Source: Eretmocerus hayati
Lineage: Eukaryota > Arthropoda > Insecta > Hymenoptera > Aphelinidae
Length of the DNA stretch: 64,000 nucleotides
NCBI GenBank assembly: GCA_029851415.1
Contig: CM056742.1
Coordinates: 62,816,454-62,880,453, forward strand
Direction of reading: 5' to 3'
A program made the position numbers and the translations under genes. Of this stretch, positions 56,601 through 64,000 are shown piece after piece. Positions within the stretch are counted from its first letter, which is position 1. Each line of letters opens with the position of its first letter. The notes below the pieces were generated by a model, which did not search any database, was not told where the DNA came from, and worked only from the letters and a program-made list of their open reading frames with translations.

Positions 56601-59600
56601 CCCGTTCACCTTACCAATAGCAAAACTCATCTCCAGGCCGTTCCAATTCTGCCCAGCAGTATTGAATTCGATTCAAATATATAGAATCAGGAAGAGTTCA
56701 ATACTGATACTGAGTATTGAGAGGGATGGAATAACCATGCACCCACGATTTCAATTCGATTCTGTAGTATACATCTCGATTGGTCAATCACGCAATGAGT
56801 GATTGGGTCGTCACTGGAATCGATTGACGCGGTCGATTCAATGCTGCCCCGCAGGATTCAGACGGATAGCAAAACTTATCCTCAGTCCATACCAATCCCG
56901 CTCAGCAGTATTGAATCCGAATCAAATATATGAGAACTAGGAGAGATCAATACTGATTACAAGCATTGAGGAGGATAGAGACCATGCTCCCACGATTCGA
57001 ATTCCTCACCATAGTATTCAGCTCGATTGGTCAATGACGGTACAAGTGATTGGGTTATCATTGGAATCGATTCACACCGTCAATTCAATTCTACCTGGAG
57101 GGATTCAAACCGATAGCAAAACTCATCTCCAGGCCGTTCCAATCTTGCTGAGCGGTATTCAATTTGATTGAAATATATGAAATCCAGAGGAGTTTAATAC
57201 TGATTGTGGGTATTGAGATGGATAGAATAACCATGCACCCGCGATTCCGATCCGCTTCTGGATTATTTATGTCGATTGGTCAATCACGCAATGATTGATT
57301 GGGTCATCATAGAAATCGATTGATGCGGTCGACTCAATGCTGCCTGGCAGGATTCTGACCGTTAGCGAAACTTATCCTCAGTCCATACTAATCCCGCTCA
57401 TCAGTATTGAATCGGGATCAGATATATGAGAACTAGGAGATCTCAATAGTGATTACAAGCATTGAGGAGGAATGGGACCATGCTCCCACGATTCAAATTC
57501 CATCCTATAGTGTTCAGCTCGATTGGTCAATGACGCTACAAATGATTTGGTTATCATTGGAATCGATTCACACCGTCAATTCAATGCTACCTGGCAGGAT
57601 TCAGACCGATAGCAAAACTCATCTGCAGGCCGTTCCAATCCTGCTCAGCAGTATTGAATTCGATCCAAATGCATGAAATTCTGAGGAGTTGAGAGGAGAG
57701 AGGAATACCGATTGTAGGTATTGAAGAGGATGGACACCACTTCTTCACGATCGGTATTCCATCCTATAGTATTGAGCTCAATTGGCCAATCACGAAATGA
57801 TTGATTGGGTCATCGTTGAAATCGATTGACGCAGTCGACTTGATGCTGCCTGGCAGGATTCAGATCGGAAGCAAAACTCATCTTCAGGCCTTTCCAATCC
57901 TGCTCAGCAGTATTGAATTTGATTTAGATGTATGAAATCCAGAGGAGATCAACACTGATTGTGAGTATTGAGAGGGATAGAATAACCATGCACCCACGAT
58001 TTCAACTGGATTCTGTAGTATTCTTCTCGATTGATCAATGACGCAATCAGTGATTGGGTCATTATTGGGATCGAATGAAGCAGTCGACTCGATGCTGCGT
58101 GGCAGGATTCAGACCGATAGCAAAACTCATCTCTACGCCGTTCCAATCCTGCTTAGCAGTATTCGATTCGATTAAAAAACATGAATTTCAGAGGAGTTCA
58201 ATACTGATTGTGAGTATTGAGGAGGATAGAATAACCATGCGCTCACGATTTCAATTCGATCCTGTAGTATTCATCGCGATTAGTCAATGACGCAATGAGT
58301 GATTGGGTCGTCATTGGAATCGGTTGACGAGTTCGATTCAATGCTGTCCGACAGGATTCAGACCGATAGCGAAACTTATCCTCAGTCCATACCAATCCCG
58401 CTCAGCAGTATTGAATCCGAATCAAATACATGAGAACTAGGAGAGTTCGATATTGGTTACAAGCATTGAGGAGGATAGAGACCATGCTCCCACGATTTGA
58501 ATTTCATCCTATAATATTCAGCTCAATTGGTCAATGACGCTACAAGTGATTGGGTTATCATTGAAATCGATTCACACCGTCAATTCAATGCTGCCTCACA
58601 GGATTCAGACGAATAGCAAAACTCATCTCCAGGCCGTTCCAATCCTGCTCAGCAGTATTGAATTCGATTGGAATATATGAAATCCAGAGGAGTTGAATAC
58701 TGATTGTGAGTATTGAGATGGATAGAATAACCATGCCACCGCGATTCCGATCCGCTTCTGGAGTATTCATCTCGATTGGTCAATCAAGCAATGATTGATT
58801 GGGTCATCATAGGAATCGATTAACGCAGTTGATTCAATGCTGTCTGACAGGATTCAGACCGATAGCCAAACTTATCCTTGGGCCGTACGAAACCTGCTCA
58901 GCAGTATTGAATTCGATCCAGATACATGAAATTCAGAGGAGTTGAGAGGAGAGAGGAATACCGATTGTAGGTATTGAGGAGGGCAGAGACCACTTCTTCA
59001 CGATCGGTATTCCATTCTATAGTATTAAGCTCGATTGGCCAATCACGCAAAGAGTGATTGGGTCATCATTGAAATCGATCGACGCAGTCGACTCGATGCT
59101 GCCTGGCAGGATTCAGACCAAAAGGAAAGCTCATCCCAGGCCGTTCCAATCCTGCTCATCAGTATTGAATTCGATTGAAATGTATGGAATCTAGAGGAGT
59201 TCAATACTGATTGTGAGTATTGAGAGAGATAGAATAACCATGCACCCACGATTCCAATTCGATCCTAAAGTATTGATCTCGATTGGTCAATCACGCATAG
59301 AGTGATCGAGTCATCATCGAAATCGATTGATGCGGTCGACTCAATGCTGCCCGGCAGGATTCAGACCGATAGCGAAACTCATCCTCAGAGCGTACCAATC
59401 CTGCCCAGCAGTATTGAATTCAATCAAAATACATGGAATTCAGAGGAGATCGATACCGATTGTAAGTATTGAAGAGGATAAAGACCACTTTTTCACGATC
59501 GGTATTCCATCCTATAGTATTAAGCTCGATTGGCCAATCACGAAATGATTGATTGGGTCATCATTGAAATCGATTCACGCAGTCGACTCGATGCTGCCCG

Positions 59601-62600
59601 CAGGATTCAGACCGATAGCGAAACTTATCCTCAGTCCATACTAATCCCGCTCATCAGTATCGAATCCGAATCAGATATATGAGAACTAGGAGATCTCAAT
59701 ACTGATTACAAGCATTGAGGAGGACAGAGACCATGCTCCCACGATCCGAATTCCATCCTATAGTGTTCAGCTCGATTGGTCGATGACGCTACAAATGATT
59801 GGGATATCATCGAAATCGATTCACACCGTCAATTCAATTCTGCCTGGCAGGACTCAAACCGATAGCGAAACTCATCTATAGGCCGTTTCAATCCTGCTCA
59901 GCAGTATTGAATTTGATTTAAATATATGAAACCCAGAGGAGTTTAATACTGATTGTGGCTATTGAGATGGATAGAATAACCATGCACCCGCCTTCCCGAT
60001 CCGCTTCTGGAGTATTCATCTCGATTGGTTAATCACGCAATGATTGATTGGGTCATCATAGAAATCGATTAACGCAGTCGATTCAATGCTGTCCGACAGG
60101 ATTCAGACCGATAGCGAAACTTATCCTTGGGCCGTACTAAACCTGCTCAGCAGTATTGAATCCGATCCAAATACATGAAATTCAGAGGAGTTGAAAGGAG
60201 AGAGGAATACCGATTGTAGGTATTGAGGAGGGTAGAGACCACTTCTTCACGATCGGTATTCCATTCTATAGTATTAAGCTCGATTGGCCAATCACGCAAA
60301 GAGTGATTGGGTCATCATTGAAATCGATTGACGCAGTCGACTCGATGCTGCCTGGCAGGATTCAGACCGAAAGCAAAACTCATCCCAGGCCGTTCCAATC
60401 CTGCTCGTCAGTATTGAATTCGATTGGAATGTTTGGAATCTAGAGGAGTTCAATACTGATTGTGAGTATTGAGAGAGATGGAATGTTCATGCACCCACGA
60501 TTCCAATTCGATCCTCAAGTATTTATCTCGATTGGTCAATCACGCATAGAGTGGTCGAGTCATCATCGAAATCGATTGATGCGGTCGACTCAATGCTGCC
60601 CGGCAGGATTCAGACCGATAGCGGAACTCATCCTCAGAGCGTACCAATCCTGCTCAGCAGTATTGAATTCAATCAAAATACATGGAATTCAGAGGAGATC
60701 GATACCGATTGTAAGTATTGAGGAGGATAGAGACCACTTTCCCATGATCAACATCCATTCTATAGTATTAAGCTCGATTGGCCAATCATGAAATGATTGA
60801 TTGGGTCATCATTGAAATCGATTGACGCAGTCGACTCGATGCTGCCCGCAGGATTCAGACCTATAGCGAAACTTGTCCTCAGTCCATACTAATCCCGCTA
60901 ATCAGTATTGAATCCGAATTTGATATATGAGATCTAGGAGATCTCAATACTGATTACAAGCATTGAGGAGGATAGAGACCATGCTTCCACGATTCGAATT
61001 CCATCCTATAGTGTTCTGCTCGATTGGTCAATGACGCTGAAAATGATTGGGTTATCATCGAAATCGATTCACACCGTCAATTCAATGCTACCTGGCTGGA
61101 TTCAGACCGACAGCAAAACTCATCTCCAGGCCGTTCCAATCCTGCTCAGCAGTATTGAATTCGATCCAAATACATGAAATTCAGAGAAGTTGAGAGGAGA
61201 GAGGAATACCAATTGTAGGTATTGAAGAGGATGGACACCACTTCTTCACGATCGGTATTCCATCCTATAGTATTGAGCTCGATTGGCCAATCACGAAATG
61301 ATTGATTGGGTCATCGTTGAAATCGATTCACGCAGTCGACTTGATGCTGCCTGGCAGGATTCAGATCGAAAGCAAAACTCATCATCAGGCCGTTCCAATC
61401 CTGCTCAGCAGTATTGAATTCGATTTAGATGTATGAAATCCAGAGGAGATCAACACTGATTGTGAGTACTGAGAGGGATAGATTAACCATGCACCCACGA
61501 TTTCAACTGGATTCTGCAGTATTCATCCCAATTGATCAATGACGCAATCAGTGATTGGGTCATTTTTGGGATCGATTGAAGCAGTCGACTCGATGCTGCC
61601 TGGCAGGATTCAGACCGATAGCAAAACTCATCTCTACGCCGTTCCAATCCTGCTTAGCAGTATTCGATTCGATCAAAAAACATGAATTTCAGAGGAGTTC
61701 AATACTGATTGTGAGTATTGAGAGAGATGGAATGATCATGCACCCACGATTCCAATTCGATCCTCGAGTATTTATCTCGATTGGTCAATCACGCATAGAG
61801 TGATCGAGTCATCATCGAAATCGATTGATGCGGTCGATTCAATGCTGCCCGGCAGGATTCAGACCGATAGCGGAACTCATCCTCAGAGCGTACCAATCCT
61901 GCTCAGCAGTATTGAATTCAATCGAAATACATGGAATTCAGAGGAGATCGATACCGATTGTAAGTATTGAGGAGGATAGAGACCACTTTTCCATGATCAA
62001 CATCCATCCTATAGTATTAAGCTCGATTGGCCAATCATGAATTGATTGATTGGGTCATCATTGAAATCGATTGACGCAGTCGACTCGATGCTGCCCGCAG
62101 GATTCAGACCTATAGCGAAACTTGTCCTCAGTCCATACTAATCCCGCTAATCAGTATTGAATCCGAATTTGATATATGAGATCTAGGAGATCTCAATACT
62201 GATTACAAGCATTGAGGAGGATAGAGACCATGCTTCCACGATTCGAATTCCATCCTATAGTGTTCTGCTCGATTGGTCAATGACGCTGAAAATGATTGGG
62301 TTATCATCGAAATCGATTCACACCGTCAATTCAATGCTAACTGGCTGGATTCAGACCGATAGCAAAACTCATCTCCAGGTCGTTCCAATCCTGCTCAGCA
62401 GTATTGAATTCGATCCAAATACATGAAATTCAGAGGAGTTGAGAGGAGAGAGGAATACCAATTGTAGGTATTGAAGAGGATGGACACCACTTCTTCACGA
62501 TCGGTATTCCATCCTATAGTATTGAGCTCGATTGGCCAATCACGAAATGATTGATTGGGTCATCGTTGAAATCGATTGACGCAGTCGACTTGATGCTGCC

Positions 62601-64000
62601 TGGAAGGATTCAGATCGAAAGCAAAACTCATCATCAGGCCGTTCCAATCCTGCTCAGCAGTATTGAATTCGATTTAGATGTATGAAATCCAGAGGAGATC
62701 AACACTGATTGTGAGTACTGAGAGGGATAGATTAACCATGCACCCACGATTTCAACTGGATTCTGCAGTATTCATCCCAATTGATCAATGACGCAATCAG
62801 TGATTGGGTCATTTTTGGGATCGAATGAAGCAGTCGACTCGATGCTGCCTGGCAGGATTCAGACCGATAGCAAAACTCATCTCTACGCCGTTCCAATCCT
62901 GCTTAGCAGTATTCGATTCGATCAAAAAACATGAATTTCAGAGGAGTTCAATACTGATTGTGAGTATTGAGATGGATAGAATAACCATGCGCCCACGATT
63001 TCAATTCGATTCTATAGTATTCATCTCGATTAGTCAATGACGCAATAAGTGATTGAGTCGTCATTGAAATCGGTTGACGCGGTCGATTCGATGCTGTCCG
63101 ACAGGATTCAGACCGATAGCGGAACTTATCCTCAGTCCATACCAATCCCGCTCAGCAGTATTGAATCCGAATCAAATACATGAGAACTAGGAGAGTTCAA
63201 TACTGATTACAAGCATTGAGGAGGATAGAGACCATGCTCCCACGATTTGAATTACATCCTATAATATTCAGCTCAATTGGTCAATGGCCCTACAAGTGAT
63301 TAGGTTATCATTGAAATCGATTCTCACCGTCAATTCAATGCTACCTGGCAGGATTCAGACGAATAGCAAAACTCATCTCCAGGCCGTTCCAATCCTGCTC
63401 AGCAGTATTGAATTCGATTGAAATATATGAAATCCAGAGAAGTTGAATACTGATTGTGAGTATTGAGATTGATAGAATAACCATACACCCGCGATTCCGA
63501 TCCGCTTCTGGAGTATTCATCTCGATTGGTTAATCACGCAATGATTGATTGGGTCATCATAGAAATCGATTAATGCAGTCGATTCAATGCTGTCCGACAG
63601 GATTCAGACCGATAGCCAAACTTATCCTTGGGCCGTACTAAACCTGCTCAGCAGTATTGGATTCGATCCAGATACATGAAATTTAGAGGAGTTGAGAGGA
63701 GAGAGGAATACCGATTGTAGGTATTGAGGAGGGTAGAGACCACTTCTTCACGATCGGAAGTCCATTCTATAGTATTAAGCTCGATTGGCCAATCACGCAA
63801 AGAGTGATTGGGTCATCATTGAGATCGATTGACGCAGTCGACTCGATGCTGCCTGGCAGGATTCAGACCGAAAGGAAAACTCATCCCAGGCCGTTCCAAT
63901 CCTGCTCATCAGTATTGAATTCGATTGAAATGTATGGAATCCAGAGGAGTTCAATACTGATTGTGAGTATTGAGAGAGATGAAATAACCATGCACCCACG
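56600..64000. repeat. Satellite B, ~250-bp monomers with higher-order structure
   Basis: About thirty monomers of 245-260 bp, marked by ggattcagaccgatagc (for example 60610, 60858, 61106, 61365, 61612, 61862). A five-monomer block from about 60600 is repeated almost exactly from about 61850 (1252 bp). The stretch 58115-59270 recurs at 62862-64000 at a distance of about 4750 bp (19 monomers). The array continues past the window. All open frames here are frames of the monomer and not genes. Confidence 0.92.

Noticed and set aside
59327..62040. Recurring ORFs of 70-110 codons in the satellite
   Set aside because: The same frame reappears every few monomers, with stops fixed by the monomer sequence. 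They lack start context and family resemblance.
1..64000. CRISPR array, bacterial operon or integrated bacterial DNA
   Set aside because: The direct repeats lack uniform unique spacers. The gene content is eukaryotic retroelements with splice signals, and there are no prokaryotic genes.

Overview
The window is eukaryotic, repeat-dominated DNA, most likely from an arthropod and probably an insect. The evidence is an unc-13 exon with consensus splice sites, insect-style BEL/Pao, Ty1/copia and Ty3/gypsy retrotransposons, several foldback DNA transposons and a long A+T-rich satellite. I cannot name the species. I see no bacterial gene organisation, no rRNA or tRNA gene and no CRISPR array.

Layout. 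1-4390: repeat-rich intergenic DNA with a GC-rich 0.6 kb insert flanked by a 14-bp direct repeat. 4395-17780: a full-length but decayed Ty3/gypsy element with two LTRs, a 4-bp target duplication and a tRNA-Arg-type primer site. Its long leader carries five exact 122-bp repeats rich in CTCF-like motifs. Its gag and integrase are broken, the protease and most of RT are missing, and a third gag-like ORF with zinc knuckles lies after integrase. 18316-32731: a minus-strand Ty1/copia element cut open by three insertions: a 93-bp MITE with a 5-bp duplication, a 5.1-kb foldback element with a 9-bp duplication, and a 1.3-kb long-TIR element with a 3-bp duplication. That last element was itself split by a 3.4-kb hAT-like element with an 8-bp duplication.

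32822-36000: three further inverted-repeat elements and a 34-bp perfect palindrome. 36150-36875: the only cellular coding sequence I recognise, an internal exon of unc-13 (MUN/MHD1 region, presynaptic vesicle priming). 38808-48526: a large foldback element whose termini are tandem small palindromes. It contains a 3'-truncated BEL/Pao element (41600-47307) bordered by a 77-bp duplication. 48772-53860: another inverted-repeat element, a decayed second BEL/Pao element interrupted by a 714-bp element rich in TTCCCAAT motifs, and ~190-bp repeats. 53860-64000: two related satellites (about 164 bp, then about 250 bp monomers with a 5-monomer higher-order repeat) running off the window end.

The most interesting items are the candidate insulator-type array in the gypsy leader (reminiscent of the Su(Hw) array of Drosophila gypsy but built on CTCF-like cores), the post-integrase zinc-knuckle ORF with a splice acceptor before it, the fully resolvable nested insertions in copia, and a dyad in the satellite monomers that is kept by compensatory changes.
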